Source: Roseibium sp.
GTDB lineage: Bacteria; Pseudomonadota; Alphaproteobacteria; Rhizobiales; Stappiaceae
Assembly: GCA_017643925.1 (NCBI GenBank)
Contig: JAEPML010000013.1
Location: 1 to 64,000 of the forward strand
Direction: 5' to 3'
DNA: 64,000 nucleotides
A model generated the notes under the pieces. It searched no databases and was not told where the DNA came from. It worked only from the letters and a program-made list of their open reading frames with translations. The position numbers and the translations under genes were made by a program. Positions 1-8,440 of the stretch are shown here, in pieces (position 1 is the stretch's first letter; each line of letters begins with the position of its first letter).

Positions 1-1103
1 TTGACGATTTTCTGAACGGTGGTACTGGCGACGACATTCTGGATGTAGGTGCTGGCAATGGTTCTTGGCAGCATCCACGCGGTGGGGGAGGCAACGACAC
101 CTATCTGATTGGCAAGAACAGCGGCAACATTGTTGTTCATGAGGGGGCGAATGCCGGCACAGATACGCTCCAGTTCAAAGATCTGGTTTTGTCTGACCTG
201 GCCTTTAGCTATGTCGACACCAGTGACTATGGCCGCGCGCTTCTCCTGTCCTGGAACAAGGACGGTGACAGCGGCAAGGTACAGGTCTCGAACGAAGGCA
301 ACGACATCGAGCGCTTCGAGTTTGCCGATGGCAGTGCGTTCGAGCGCATGGTGGTTCGAGACGATGGCCGGTTCGAGCTGTACGGTAGCCAAGATCAAAA
401 CGACTACATTCTTGGCACCGACAGTGATGACTTCATTCTCGGTGGCAGTGGCAACGACATTATTGACGTTGGTGCAGGCGTGGGCTCCTGGCAGCATGCG
501 CGCGGCGAAGCCGGGGACGACACCTATCTGATCGGATCAGATGCGAGCAACGTCGCAATCCAGAGAACCGGCGAAGACACCAATGGTGGCTTTGATACCC
601 TGCGTTTCAAAGACCTGGCATTGTCGGACATGACCTTGAGTACCGCTCAGATCTCTGGGCAGGGCACGGCTCTTTATTTCAACTGGAACAAGAACGGCCA
701 GGCAGGCCAGTTAATGCTGGCAGATCTCGGCACTCATCTCGAGCGCTTCGAGTTTGCAGATGGAAACAGCCTTGCATCGATCAGTGTCCAACCAGGTGGT
801 TCACTCGACCTTGTTGGCACCTCACACGATGACCGCATCACGGGAACAGCGGCAATTGACGTCCTCACAGGAGGCTCTGGTTCCGACACGTTCGTTTTCA
901 CCGATCAAAGTGGAAATGATCATGTCACCGACTTCACCAACGGCGAAGATCTCATCCATATCGAAAGCGGTGCCACTACCTTTACCGACCTGGTTCTGGA
1001 AGCCTCTGGAGCAAACGCGCTCGTCAAATTCGGTGGCACCACAATCACGCTCGAAGGGGTGCAGGTGACCAGCCTCGATCAGGGGGATTTCCTGTTTGGA
1101 TAA
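1..1103 (+). CDS. RTX (haemolysin-type calcium-binding) protein, 5' end outside window
   Basis: The open frame enters from the left edge in the frame of base 3 and ends at a TAA at 1101-1103, so only the last 366 residues are present. It contains two tandem units of 141 residues (starting at 3 and 426), each with an RTX-like GGxGxD stretch, a WQHxRG segment, a DTYLIG strand and a FKDLxLSD / ERFEFADG block typical of haemolysin-type calcium-binding related domains. A last GGSGSDTFVF repeat precedes a C-terminal beta-rich tail ending DFLFG, as expected of a type I secretion substrate. It is probably exported and folded by extracellular calcium; the activity of the missing N-terminus cannot be judged. 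It may belong to the integrated element that ends at 8153. Confidence 0.85.
   Translation, partial: DDFLNGGTGDDILDVGAGNGSWQHPRGGGGNDTYLIGKNSGNIVVHEGANAGTDTLQFKDLVLSDLAFSYVDTSDYGRALLLSWNKDGDSGKVQVSNEGNDIERFEFADGSAFERMVVRDDGRFELYGSQDQNDYILGTDSDDFILGGSGNDIIDVGAGVGSWQHARGEAGDDTYLIGSDASNVAIQRTGEDTNGGFDTLRFKDLALSDMTLSTAQISGQGTALYFNWNKNGQAGQLMLADLGTHLERFEFADGNSLASISVQPGGSLDLVGTSHDDRITGTAAIDVLTGGSGSDTFVFTDQSGNDHVTDFTNGEDLIHIESGATTFTDLVLEASGANALVKFGGTTITLEGVQVTSLDQGDFLFG
3..848 (+). repeat. Two tandem 423-bp coding repeats in the RTX gene
   Basis: The segments starting at 3 (DDFLNGGTGDD) and 426 (DDFILGGSGND) encode collinear 141-residue units with the same internal landmarks: GSWQH, DTYLIG, FKDL, W-N-K, and ERFEFADG. 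The second unit runs into a degenerate third start (DDRITGT) near 828. The units differ at many positions, so the duplication is not recent. Confidence 0.75.
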
Positions 1104-1214
1104 AGTTCAATCGCAGCTGACCGGCCGGAAAAGCCCTCCGGTCGCATTGGTCCTCTCCGGTCAACGCCCACACGTCGGCCGGAGAGGGATCATCGGATTG
1201 AGGGGGAATAGATT

Positions 1215-1505
1215 GTGAAACCCAAGAGCGGCCGAAATCGCATTAGCGCCGGACGGCTATTTAAAATAGCAAAAGTATTGAAGATATCTCCCTCCTGGTT
1301 CTACGAAGAAACTCATGAGGTCTGCGATATTCCACGCAAACATAATGCCTTAAATGTCAGCTCCGTTCCGGTTTCTTTAGAGGAGGCCATCGAACTCAAT
1401 CGGGCCTTCGAACAGATCACCTGCACGCGCCTCAAGAACCAGCTCGTTCAATTGGTGAGCGATATCGCAGACGGAAAGAATTTGGAAAAACTCTCTGCGT
1501 TTTGA
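1215..1505 (+). pseudogene. Truncated XRE-family regulator (C-terminal part)
   Basis: The 96-residue frame begins with GTG directly after an in-frame TAG at 1209-1211. Its first residues (GRNRISAGRLFKIAKVL) match the second half of an XRE/Cro helix-turn-helix, the part just after the recognition helix; the scaffold and recognition helices that should come first (about 40-45 residues) are absent and I do not find them in another frame upstream. The tail, with LNRAFEQI and NQLVQLVSDIA, resembles the C-terminus of small alphaproteobacterial XRE regulators. I read it as a remnant, perhaps cut by recombination at the mobile region. A short functional protein cannot be excluded. Confidence 0.6.
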
Positions 1506-1667
1506 AGACTGCCTCTTTCCCGCAAGAGGCCGTAGAGCCCTCTCTGGCCGCCAAATACCCTCGGGTCAGAGTGGGCACTCGTTCAGAGCACGTTGGGTGC
1601 AAGACCAAAGGAACCTGTGTTCCACAAACTCTGAAAATGTCCCTGAAAAATCCGACATGGACCAACT

Positions 1668-2252
1668 CTATTTAGAACCACCAGAATTCACCGGCCCTTC
1701 AGCCTCCAACGCCCTACCAAGCGTCCGCTCCGACACCTCCAATATCTTGGCCATGCCCTTCAGAGAGTGGGAGCCGCTTTCAATCCTTTCACGGGCGAGG
1801 GCGATTTGCTCCGGGGAGAGTTTGCGAGGACGCCCTACATGCTTGCCACGTTTTTTGGCCGCTTTCATACCGGCCTTGGTGCGTTCGCGGATCTGCTCGC
1901 GCTCAAACTCTGCAAAGACAGCCAACTGGCCATACACCATGCGTCCAATCGCGGTGGTGGTGTCGATGCTCTGGGTCACCGCTATAAACCCCACATCGCG
2001 TTGTCTAAGCTCATCCAGCATCAGGAGAAGATGCGTGGTGGATCTTCCCAGGCGATCCAGTTTCCACACGACCAAGGTGTCTCCGGCCTCAAGCGCTCCC
2101 AGGACATCTTCCAAGCCCCGGCGCTGAATTACTGATCCGGACACACCGTGGTCGCCATAAATGGCTTCACAGCCCGCGTGGGTGAGCGCGTCTACTTGAA
2201 GTGCTTCGGTTTGGTCGTCATCGGAGACCCGCACATAGCCAATTTTCACCAT
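1668..2252 (-). CDS. Serine recombinase (resolvase/invertase family)
   Basis: This is a small serine recombinase of 194 residues, the usual length for Tn3 resolvases and Hin/Pin invertases. The N-terminus MVKIGYVRVS carries the catalytic serine; LDRLGRS and an FEREQIRERT-like E-helix follow, then a C-terminal helix-turn-helix with a GRPRKLS linker (about residues 140-190). I place the start at the ATG at 2252 because the family begins at this conserved strand; an upstream in-frame start at 2294 would add 14 unrelated residues. It stands alone between a truncated regulator and the primase genes, with no transposase nearby, so it may resolve or invert the element rather than transpose it. Confidence 0.85.
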   Translation of the reverse strand: MVKIGYVRVSDDDQTEALQVDALTHAGCEAIYGDHGVSGSVIQRRGLEDVLGALEAGDTLVVWKLDRLGRSTTHLLLMLDELRQRDVGFIAVTQSIDTTTAIGRMVYGQLAVFAEFEREQIRERTKAGMKAAKKRGKHVGRPRKLSPEQIALARERIESGSHSLKGMAKILEVSERTLGRALEAEGPVNSGGSK

Positions 2253-2620
2253 CTCATTTTGCCACACCCTTTTGTCCGAATTTGAGAACGGCAAATGCGT
2301 TCTTTTTCAATAACTTAAAAAACAAGTGGTCTGCGCCTTCGGGCCTGACAAAAGGGAACCCTTTTGGCGGCTCTCAATACCTCACGCGTCAACGGCATCA
2401 TCTACTTTCTTGTTCAACGCAACTTGCTTCCTTTCTAGGACGTAAAAACAGACAGCAATGAGGGCTGCGTTTTCCGGAAAAACGGGACAGTAATTTCGTT
2501 AAATCGCAAGGAGAAAAAGGAGCATATCGGCGAGGTCATCAGCTAAAACAACCATCAACGTTGTCACAAGAATCTGCAACAAGCGCCTACCAGCCAATGT
2601 CTGCTACAGGTGAGCATTTG
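2253..2620. other. Non-coding stretch upstream of the recombinase
   Basis: No gene is supported here. The stretch is richer in A/T than the chromosome further right. It contains a palindrome with 7-bp arms (2350-2365, AAAAGGG-AA-CCCTTTT) and a perfect 12-bp palindrome at 2470-2481. Either could be a recombination or regulatory site of the neighbouring serine recombinase, but the sequence alone does not show this. Confidence 0.4.
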
Positions 2621-4798
2621 CTACCCTGAAGTCACAGTTAGGGTTATCAGTCTTTTTGAACCGGTACTCCGTTTTGTCACATGAATTGATTTGTGCCTCA
2701 AAAGAGGTGCAGCACGATCGACAGCATTGCCCATAGCATTGACCTTGGATGGCCAAAAACGGGAACGGCGCATGTCGTCTGAGACAATCTGATTGAGGGC
2801 CTCTAGAAGCTCCGTTGCCGTGCCTTCCCAACCGTTTTTAGGATGTTGTGTGGTAACAAACTTTACTATCGCGACGGCAACCGGATCGCTCTCAAACACT
2901 TGATCGGTTGTGGCTTGCCGGTTTGCTGCATACGCTGCCATGAAATAACCAGCCTCCCAACCAAGTCCCGATTCCGCAGCGGTCATTAGTCGTGCAAAAT
3001 CTGCCATGCGAGGAGATCGATCCAGTTTTGTTTCATCATAATGGCGAGCTGCTGCAGAGACCGCATCGAGCAAGGCACCGAGAACACCCGGCAGCGCTTT
3101 GTCCCACTCCTGCCAGAATTCATCCTCGCTCAGTCGTGTCGTCTCGTCTATTCGAAGAAGGCGAACCGTCAATGCGCGTTCAGCAAGGTCTGCGCGGTCA
3201 GTCAGACTAGGAATACCATTGAGCAATACAGGACGAGAGCCCTGGAACCAGAATGGTTCTGAGTCTGAATGCAGTTTACGTGTCAGAAAACCGGAGCCAG
3301 TCGATAGACGGCAGACCGCATCAGAGAACCAGGCATCCACTTTCGACACATTGTCGAACGAAAGCGCGTGACCACTCATTGCCTGCACAAACAGGTCCCT
3401 TTCATCTTTTGGCAATGCGAGTGCAGGAACAGCTGAGGGGTCGACCAGGGTGCGCAACATGCGTGCCATTGTCGTTTTTCCGCTTCCCTGTTCACCGCCA
3501 AGGGCAAGCACTGGATAAGCTTTTGCGCGGCCCCAAAGTGCTGCGACCAACCATGCAACGATCAACGAATAGTCGTTATCATCGGCATTTACGTAGCTTC
3601 GAAATTCCTCGAGCATATGACCAGCTTCCGGTTCCGGAAGCGCAGCCATCGTTTCACTGCGAATGAATTTCACCGTCGGGTTCTCTACCACTTCCCAACC
3701 GTGTGCGGTAATCTTTACAGCGCGCCATGCATCATCGCACAGATCCAGCCAACTCGCTCCATCAACCCAGCCTGTGCGCATCAAAGGTGTATGACAGGGC
3801 CCATCTTCAACTGCGCGCACATTCAGGACACGCAGCGAATCGGACAACATCTGCCCGGCTGGCGCACCTCCGGTAGACCGGTAGAATTGTCCCGCTGCCC
3901 AACGCTGAAAGACTGAGCTATCAACACGCCAATGCTCAAAATGACCGTTCACACATATGGTGGCATAGGCCCGTTTCTCTGGCGAATGCCATAATTGTGC
4001 GCCATCTAACGCCGCAAGAAGTGTGTCGCGTTGCTTGGGTTTTTCCGTTTTCTCAGAGCGAGGCTTCTTCGCTGGTTGGAGCTTAGCGACACCGTTCACG
4101 GTTCGGCCAGGATCTACGTGTCGCTTTGCACCGTCGACTAACGCGTGTGCTTGTTCTTCCGTCCAGCCCTGTTGAATAGCGTCCCCAGCGTCCCATCCTT
4201 TTGGAACTTTCTCTGGCGGGGTCAAAACAGCAACGGAAGAAGCACCCGCTTCTGAGAGCAGTCTCGCAACCAAATCAGCATATTTGCTGCCAGGCTCGTC
4301 GGCGTCAGGCCAGACGACAATGTTCCGCCCCTTCAGCGGCGACCAATCTGTCTTGTTGGCCGATTTCGAGCCACCGGGTGATGTGACACAAACATGACCT
4401 GGAAGGAGCAATTGTGCAGCGTCAGCTGATTTTTCACCTTCTACGACGACAACCGGCGCGCCTGGGTTTTTATCAAGTTGATGAAGTCCATAAAGCGGGC
4501 GAGGTGCGGGCCAAGCTTCCCAAAACCAGGAGGTTTTCTTGTCAATTTCAAAAAGACAGAGCGGACGGAAGCTCTTACCTCCGTTACTTTCTTCGAACCT
4601 GTAAACGTAACCCAGCGTCTCACCCAAGGCGTTGCGATAGGTCCAAATAGCACTTGGCGCGCCGAGTTTCGGGTGCCGGCTCGGCGCCTTTGGTGCGTCT
4701 CGTGGCACGGGCACAATAATACGCCGTGACAGTTTTCCCTCATCGGGTTCGGTTTTGCATTGGGAACCGACAAGAGGCTTGAAAGGACTATTGCTCAT
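2621..4798 (-). CDS. Toprim and P-loop ATPase protein (mobile-element primase/helicase)
   Basis: This 725-residue protein has a Toprim domain at about residues 112-195, with catalytic Glu120 in VVVVEGEKSAD and the acidic pair in WPDADEPG. A second half carries a Walker A motif GGEQGSGKTT (434-443) and an LSFDNVSK Walker-B-like segment, as in D5/DUF927-type helicases of phages and integrative elements. It overlaps the 3' end of the upstream CHC2-like gene by 11 bp and has no clear ribosome site of its own, so the two are probably coupled and act together. The likely role is primer synthesis and unwinding for replication of the excised element. The family assignment is from motifs; the exact specificity is unknown. 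Confidence 0.8.
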   Translation of the reverse strand: MSNSPFKPLVGSQCKTEPDEGKLSRRIIVPVPRDAPKAPSRHPKLGAPSAIWTYRNALGETLGYVYRFEESNGGKSFRPLCLFEIDKKTSWFWEAWPAPRPLYGLHQLDKNPGAPVVVVEGEKSADAAQLLLPGHVCVTSPGGSKSANKTDWSPLKGRNIVVWPDADEPGSKYADLVARLLSEAGASSVAVLTPPEKVPKGWDAGDAIQQGWTEEQAHALVDGAKRHVDPGRTVNGVAKLQPAKKPRSEKTEKPKQRDTLLAALDGAQLWHSPEKRAYATICVNGHFEHWRVDSSVFQRWAAGQFYRSTGGAPAGQMLSDSLRVLNVRAVEDGPCHTPLMRTGWVDGASWLDLCDDAWRAVKITAHGWEVVENPTVKFIRSETMAALPEPEAGHMLEEFRSYVNADDNDYSLIVAWLVAALWGRAKAYPVLALGGEQGSGKTTMARMLRTLVDPSAVPALALPKDERDLFVQAMSGHALSFDNVSKVDAWFSDAVCRLSTGSGFLTRKLHSDSEPFWFQGSRPVLLNGIPSLTDRADLAERALTVRLLRIDETTRLSEDEFWQEWDKALPGVLGALLDAVSAAARHYDETKLDRSPRMADFARLMTAAESGLGWEAGYFMAAYAANRQATTDQVFESDPVAVAIVKFVTTQHPKNGWEGTATELLEALNQIVSDDMRRSRFWPSKVNAMGNAVDRAAPLLRHKSIHVTKRSTGSKRLITLTVTSG

Positions 4799-5102
4799 AG
4801 GGATTGATCGCCAGCATGTCCGCGATGTTCAGAGCGGCGTCCTTCTGGGAAAGTTCAAAAAGAAATGCTCCAAGGCTAACAAGATCACCACCACAGTCAT
4901 CAGTCGCGAAGTCGGCCCAACGCCCAGTTACAAGGTTAACTTTGAACGAACCGGCACGATGATCGGCACGCCGCGGATTGCGGCACACCCATTCAGTTCC
5001 CTCTCGCCGACCTTCAGGCAACCAGCGCCTTACAATCTCATCCACATAAAGTAAGGCAGCACCAGCAATTCGTTGGAAGGCTATCGATTGTGAGACCGTC
5101 AT
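4788..5102 (-). CDS. CHC2-like primase N-terminal domain protein
   Basis: The 104-residue protein contains GSFKVNLVTGRWADFAT followed by GGDLVSL, the core of a CHC2-type primase zinc-finger-like domain. Only a partial set of cysteines is present (Cys at about 40 and 69), so it may not bind zinc in the classical way. Its start overlaps the end of the AlpA-like gene by 4 bp and its end overlaps the Toprim gene by 11 bp, giving a tight three-gene unit. Splitting the DnaG-like N-terminus from the Toprim/helicase part is common in alphaproteobacterial integrative elements. The function as primase subunit is inferred from this arrangement. Confidence 0.7.
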   Translation of the reverse strand: MTVSQSIAFQRIAGAALLYVDEIVRRWLPEGRREGTEWVCRNPRRADHRAGSFKVNLVTGRWADFATDDCGGDLVSLGAFLFELSQKDAALNIADMLAINPYEQ

Positions 5103-5323
5103 GATCGGGAATCCACTTCGCTGGTAGATGCCGCCAGGCGTTCGGTAACAAAAGCCTCCAGATCAGAAGGACGATATCGAACCGCTTTCCCCATCTTCGC
5201 ATAACGAGGGCCACCGCCTCGAACGCGCCAAGCCTGCATGGTGCGGATCGAAACACCGAGGAAGTCGGCTGCCGCTGCCTCTGTCATAAGTGAGTTGTTG
5301 GTAGTTGTAGTTGCCGCTTGCAT
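5099..5323 (-). CDS. AlpA/excisionase-like helix-turn-helix protein
   Basis: The small protein has the pattern MTEAAAADFLGVSIRTMQAW...GGGPRYAKMGKAVRY of the MerR-like HTH_17/AlpA family, whose members act as excisionases or as activators of element genes. I choose the ATG at 5323, which follows GGAG by 8 bases; a GTG at 5332 would overlap that ribosome site. It is the first gene of the unit continuing into the primase pair and faces away from the integrase. It probably controls excision or replication of the element ending at 8153. Confidence 0.75.
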   Translation of the reverse strand: MQAATTTTNNSLMTEAAAADFLGVSIRTMQAWRVRGGGPRYAKMGKAVRYRPSDLEAFVTERLAASTSEVDSRS

Positions 5324-5424
5324 TCCCGTCACTCCGTTTAATTGGTGATGGGAATAAAGTCAGAGAAAGTCTGGATAAATTAAAGAGTTAGGACGATCAA
5401 TACGATCAACGCCGGATTGATCGC

Positions 5425-6396
5425 CTAGCTACCCCGGGTCCATCCTAGCTTTTTCCATCGAGAATGATTGCCGCCATCGGTTTGCGGCCAATTGGCGTCG
5501 ACAGCATCTATCAGCCACCGGTGGTTACGGGTCAGCCAAGTTCTGGCAACATGGCGAGACGGCCCAATCCCCTCAGGTATGTCTATGCCGAGGCTACGTG
5601 CCTCTTCAATCAGACCGTCATAAAGCTCTTGTTTGTTTTCAGGAATACCCCGATAGCCGAATGACGCGATCAACTGTACAAAAGGTTGCTCGAATTTGCT
5701 CTTGCGGGTTGGATGTTCAAGATTCAGTTCGGTATTCTTGTCAGGATCAAAATCGGGAATTCGCAAGCGGATCGTCTCGAATTCTGAATGCCATCTGCGA
5801 ACACTGTCCCCGGTAGCCCGGTAATTCTTAACCAGTTTGCTTGCACGGACGTCGACACGAAGGTCGGTCGCCCCCCAGTACATGCGGTCGATAGGTACGG
5901 GGTCTTTGCCAGGCTCAGTTCTGCCAAACGCCAAGAGTTTTCCTTGTCGCAAGGCAATGAGCAAAGAAGAATACCGCGCCATGACAGTCTTGAATGCATC
6001 TTTGATTGCCTGAGGTGCAGGCGGTCTTGGCGGTGGTTGGGGACCACCATTCAATACATGTCCCAGTTTGCCAATTCCATGTGGGTCAGGATCCAGAAAT
6101 TTCTTGGCAAAAGAAGCCGACGCAGTGTCTGCATCGAAGCCAGTACAAATATCATTCAGGTAACGAGCCCACGAATCCAGGTTGTTCGGAAATGTGCTAA
6201 ATTCCAGCCGAGCAAAAGCAAGCACATCCTGTGTGTCTTGGTGACCAAACACAAAAGAATTCACGCTGTCGCGCAGACTCAGATCGTGGAGCGCAGCTAT
6301 GTCTTCGAGTTCAGGGGCAGTCAGCTGAGCCAAGTTCATCCCCGTAGGTAGGTGTTGAAAATCAAATGTCTTCCATATTCGCAAAGGAAGCTTCAT
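5425..6396 (-). CDS. Hypothetical protein of the integrated element
   Basis: I do not recognise this 323-residue protein. It has no signal peptide and no membrane segment. A proline-rich linker (PQPPPRPPAP, about residues 120-130) separates an acidic N-terminal part from a basic, arginine-rich C-terminal part containing W-H-S-E-F and WLTRNHRWL, which could be nucleic-acid binding. It lies between the AlpA-like gene and the integrase in the same direction, with 104 bases to the integrase stop. The ATG at 6396 has no good ribosome site; a second ATG at 6339 follows GGGG and may be the true start. Confidence 0.6.
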   Translation of the reverse strand: MKLPLRIWKTFDFQHLPTGMNLAQLTAPELEDIAALHDLSLRDSVNSFVFGHQDTQDVLAFARLEFSTFPNNLDSWARYLNDICTGFDADTASASFAKKFLDPDPHGIGKLGHVLNGGPQPPPRPPAPQAIKDAFKTVMARYSSLLIALRQGKLLAFGRTEPGKDPVPIDRMYWGATDLRVDVRASKLVKNYRATGDSVRRWHSEFETIRLRIPDFDPDKNTELNLEHPTRKSKFEQPFVQLIASFGYRGIPENKQELYDGLIEEARSLGIDIPEGIGPSRHVARTWLTRNHRWLIDAVDANWPQTDGGNHSRWKKLGWTRGS

Positions 6397-6499
6397 ACAA
6401 AAAATGACATCGAAGCAAGCGTCGTTGCAACGCGTTTGTTAAGTTGGTTTGGCTGGCCTCCCGAGCATGAATTTCAACGTTCAATCCAAAGCGACAACC

Positions 6500-7786
6500 C
6501 TATTTTTCTTCCAATATTGAGGCGGCATCGGGCCTTTGCCTCTCTCCATTTAGGCCTGCTTCAATGCGCTCTCCGATTGTTTCGGAAAGTACCCTGATAG
6601 GATCAGAGTCAGGGTTTACATAACGATTTGTAATCGCAACATTCGAATGCCTGAGAAGATGACTGATCATGAAGGCATTGCTTCCTGCTTGAGACGCAAA
6701 TGTACCGACAGTGTGACGCAGGTCATGAAGACGTACATCCTTCAATCCGGCATGGGTCCGAACTCGTTGCCAAGCTTTCTCCAAGACTTCTTTGCTGATA
6801 TGGCGCTTTGGATCACCGGTTCTTGGCAGCACGTAAGGCGAGTTTCTTAACCTGGGAAGATCTGAGAGTATCGCTAGAGCGCCAGTGCTGACAGGATGTG
6901 CGCGCCGGCCATCTCCTTTTCGAGCCGGGAGTGCGATCATGCCATTTTCCTGGTCGACATCCTCCCATTTCAGTTCCAAAATTTCGGAGAGTCTTGCTCC
7001 TGTGAACAGCAAAAGCCGGATAGCTGCAAGTGCCATCGGATTAACAGGCGAGCGCCTCTTCTCCTCATCTGCCGGTAGATGTTTGAGAGTGTCTTCATGA
7101 GCTTTGATGATCCAAGGCAGCCCTTTGGTCTCTGCTTCTTCCAAAGAACGCCCGAGCCGCGTCAATTCTTCCATTGTCAAGAAGCGCTCCCGTTCAGTCT
7201 CCTTATAGCGTTTCACTAAGCGCACCGGATTCGATTGCTCTGGTCTCATTCCCCAAACCTCAGCAAGGTTAAATGCCTTGGACAAAACAGAAAGCACAAA
7301 ATTTGCCTGCCGAGGGGTCGATGCCAATGCCTTATGAAGCTTTGTCACATCCTGACGTGTGACAGAAGCGACCTTGGTTGTTCCAAGTCTTGGACGAATG
7401 ATCTTTTCGATTAACCGCTCAACTTCCGACTGTGTCCGAGCTGCGTTGTGTACCTTGACATGATCTTGTAAGTACCGGGTCATCAATTGATCCACGGTAC
7501 TTGCAGACTTGAGCGCTTGACGGTCTGCCACAGGGTCGCCCCCCTTTCGCACCAGCGTAAGTGCATCTGCTGCCATCTTCCGAGCCGCATCAGGTGTCAG
7601 GGCGCCATACCGACCGAGTGTCAAGCGTCGGGATCGTCCTGCTTCGGTTCTGTATTGCACTACGAACGATTTAACGCCGCTTGGCAGCACCAGCAGTCCA
7701 AACCCTTTCAAATCGCCATCCCAAATGAACGTTTGTTTCTCGCATGGTTTTGCGGCAGCCACTGTGCGTTTAGTAAGGTTTGGCAT
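6500..7786 (-). CDS. P4-type tyrosine integrase
   Basis: The 428-residue recombinase has the N-terminal DUF4102 arm-binding domain (LTKRTVAAAKP, with DGDLKGFGLLVLPSG), a SAM-like core-binding domain near 100-190, and a catalytic domain. Visible active-site residues are Arg in TGARLSEI, His/Arg in HDLRH, His in LLRHSN and Tyr in NRYVNP. This subfamily integrates genomic islands into tRNA genes. Here it is transcribed away from the tRNA-Arg fragment at 8104-8153, about 320 bases off, which is the usual position beside an attachment site. It should carry out integration and, with an excisionase such as the AlpA-like protein, excision. Confidence 0.92.
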   Translation of the reverse strand: MPNLTKRTVAAAKPCEKQTFIWDGDLKGFGLLVLPSGVKSFVVQYRTEAGRSRRLTLGRYGALTPDAARKMAADALTLVRKGGDPVADRQALKSASTVDQLMTRYLQDHVKVHNAARTQSEVERLIEKIIRPRLGTTKVASVTRQDVTKLHKALASTPRQANFVLSVLSKAFNLAEVWGMRPEQSNPVRLVKRYKETERERFLTMEELTRLGRSLEEAETKGLPWIIKAHEDTLKHLPADEEKRRSPVNPMALAAIRLLLFTGARLSEILELKWEDVDQENGMIALPARKGDGRRAHPVSTGALAILSDLPRLRNSPYVLPRTGDPKRHISKEVLEKAWQRVRTHAGLKDVRLHDLRHTVGTFASQAGSNAFMISHLLRHSNVAITNRYVNPDSDPIRVLSETIGERIEAGLNGERQRPDAASILEEK

Positions 7787-7980
7787 GATCTATCTCATTC
7801 CTTTGACGGCTCGTGACACTCCAAAGAGCGCATATGACAACTTTGAAACCTAAAAAAGCAAAAAGAAAACAATTAGTTATGACAGCCTGACGACTTCTGA
7901 CGACCAATCCACTTTCTAGTGCATTCATCTGAGGTCGCTGTGGATGATTTTCCTGTATGCACTATGTCCACAATACCTAT

Positions 7981-8010
7981 ATGTAAGCATAATGTAAGCA
8001 GATGTAATCG
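7981..8010. repeat. Phased direct repeats, putative integrase/Xis arm sites
   Basis: Three copies of ATGTAAGCA or ATGTAATCG start at 7981, 7992 and 8002, one helical turn apart. They lie between the integrase gene and the tRNA-Arg attachment fragment. Binding by integrase or excisionase is inferred from position and spacing only. Confidence 0.5.
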
Positions 8011-8052
8011 AAAAGCATGATAGCTCATCGCAAAACATGAGAGTCAATACCT

Positions 8053-8089
8053 TGGAAAATAGCGGAAAATCGTAATTCATCGTAAATCA
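8053..8089. repeat. Short direct repeats next to the attachment site
   Basis: GGAAAAT occurs twice 10 bp apart (8054-8070), followed directly by ATCGTAATTC and ATCGTAAATC as a 10-bp tandem pair (8069-8088). They sit 15 bp before the tRNA-derived sequence and resemble accessory binding sites of an attachment region. Confidence 0.45.
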
Positions 8090-8103
8090 TGATACTAAGA
8101 AAT

Positions 8104-8153
8104 ATCAGATTCCTAATCTGAGGGTCACAGGTTCGAATCCTGTCGGGGTCACC
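8104..8153 (+). mobile_element. tRNA-Arg(CCU) 3' fragment, right attachment site of an integrated element
   Basis: The sequence reads as the 3' half of a tRNA: an anticodon stem TCAGA/TCTGA (8105-8109 with 8117-8121) around the 7-base loop TTCCTAA with anticodon CCT, a variable region, a T-arm with GGTTCGAATCC, the 3' acceptor strand CGGGGTC, and ACCA. The 5' acceptor strand (expected GACCCCG) and D-arm are missing upstream, so this is not a functional gene. It is what remains at the distal end when an element enters the 3' part of a tRNA gene. The complete tRNA-Arg should lie at the other end, left of this window. Confidence 0.8.
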
Positions 8154-8440
8154 ATCATTTCCCACATCTGAAACCATGCCGTGGCGGGTCTCGCCCTGCC
8201 GCTCCAGGGCATCTGCATGCCGCCGCGAACGGGCAGGGCAGCGTGCGAGGACTGCCAAATCTCTCCGGGACGCGGGGTTTCAAGAGGGTTTTGTGCGCTC
8301 CAGGTTTGGTTTCCGCCTCAGCTATGCCAGCATTGATACAATTGATACATTCGCAAAGGCCAAACTGAAAAACCCGCTGGCTAAGGTTATGTCGGCGGGA
8401 ATTTCTGCGGTCGTGAGGACCGGAAGCAGGGTGGAAACAC

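Larger units (their letters stand above)
7787..8103. other. AT-rich integrase upstream region
   Basis: No gene is supported. This stretch between the integrase start and the tRNA fragment is AT-rich and holds two clusters of short direct repeats with a 10-11 bp period (7981-8010 and 8053-8089), suited to integrase arm binding or excisionase binding. The integrase promoter should also lie here, but I cannot place it with confidence. Confidence 0.5.

Noticed and set aside
2350..2365. Palindrome AAAAGGG-AA-CCCTTTT as a resolvase res site or transposon end
   Set aside because: Only a single short palindrome with no second copy or target duplication was seen; this is not enough to name a site.
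8077..8153. A complete tRNA-Arg gene ending at 8153
   Set aside because: The 3' half folds well, but the 77 bases have no D-arm and no 5' strand to pair with CGGGGTC, so only a fragment is present.
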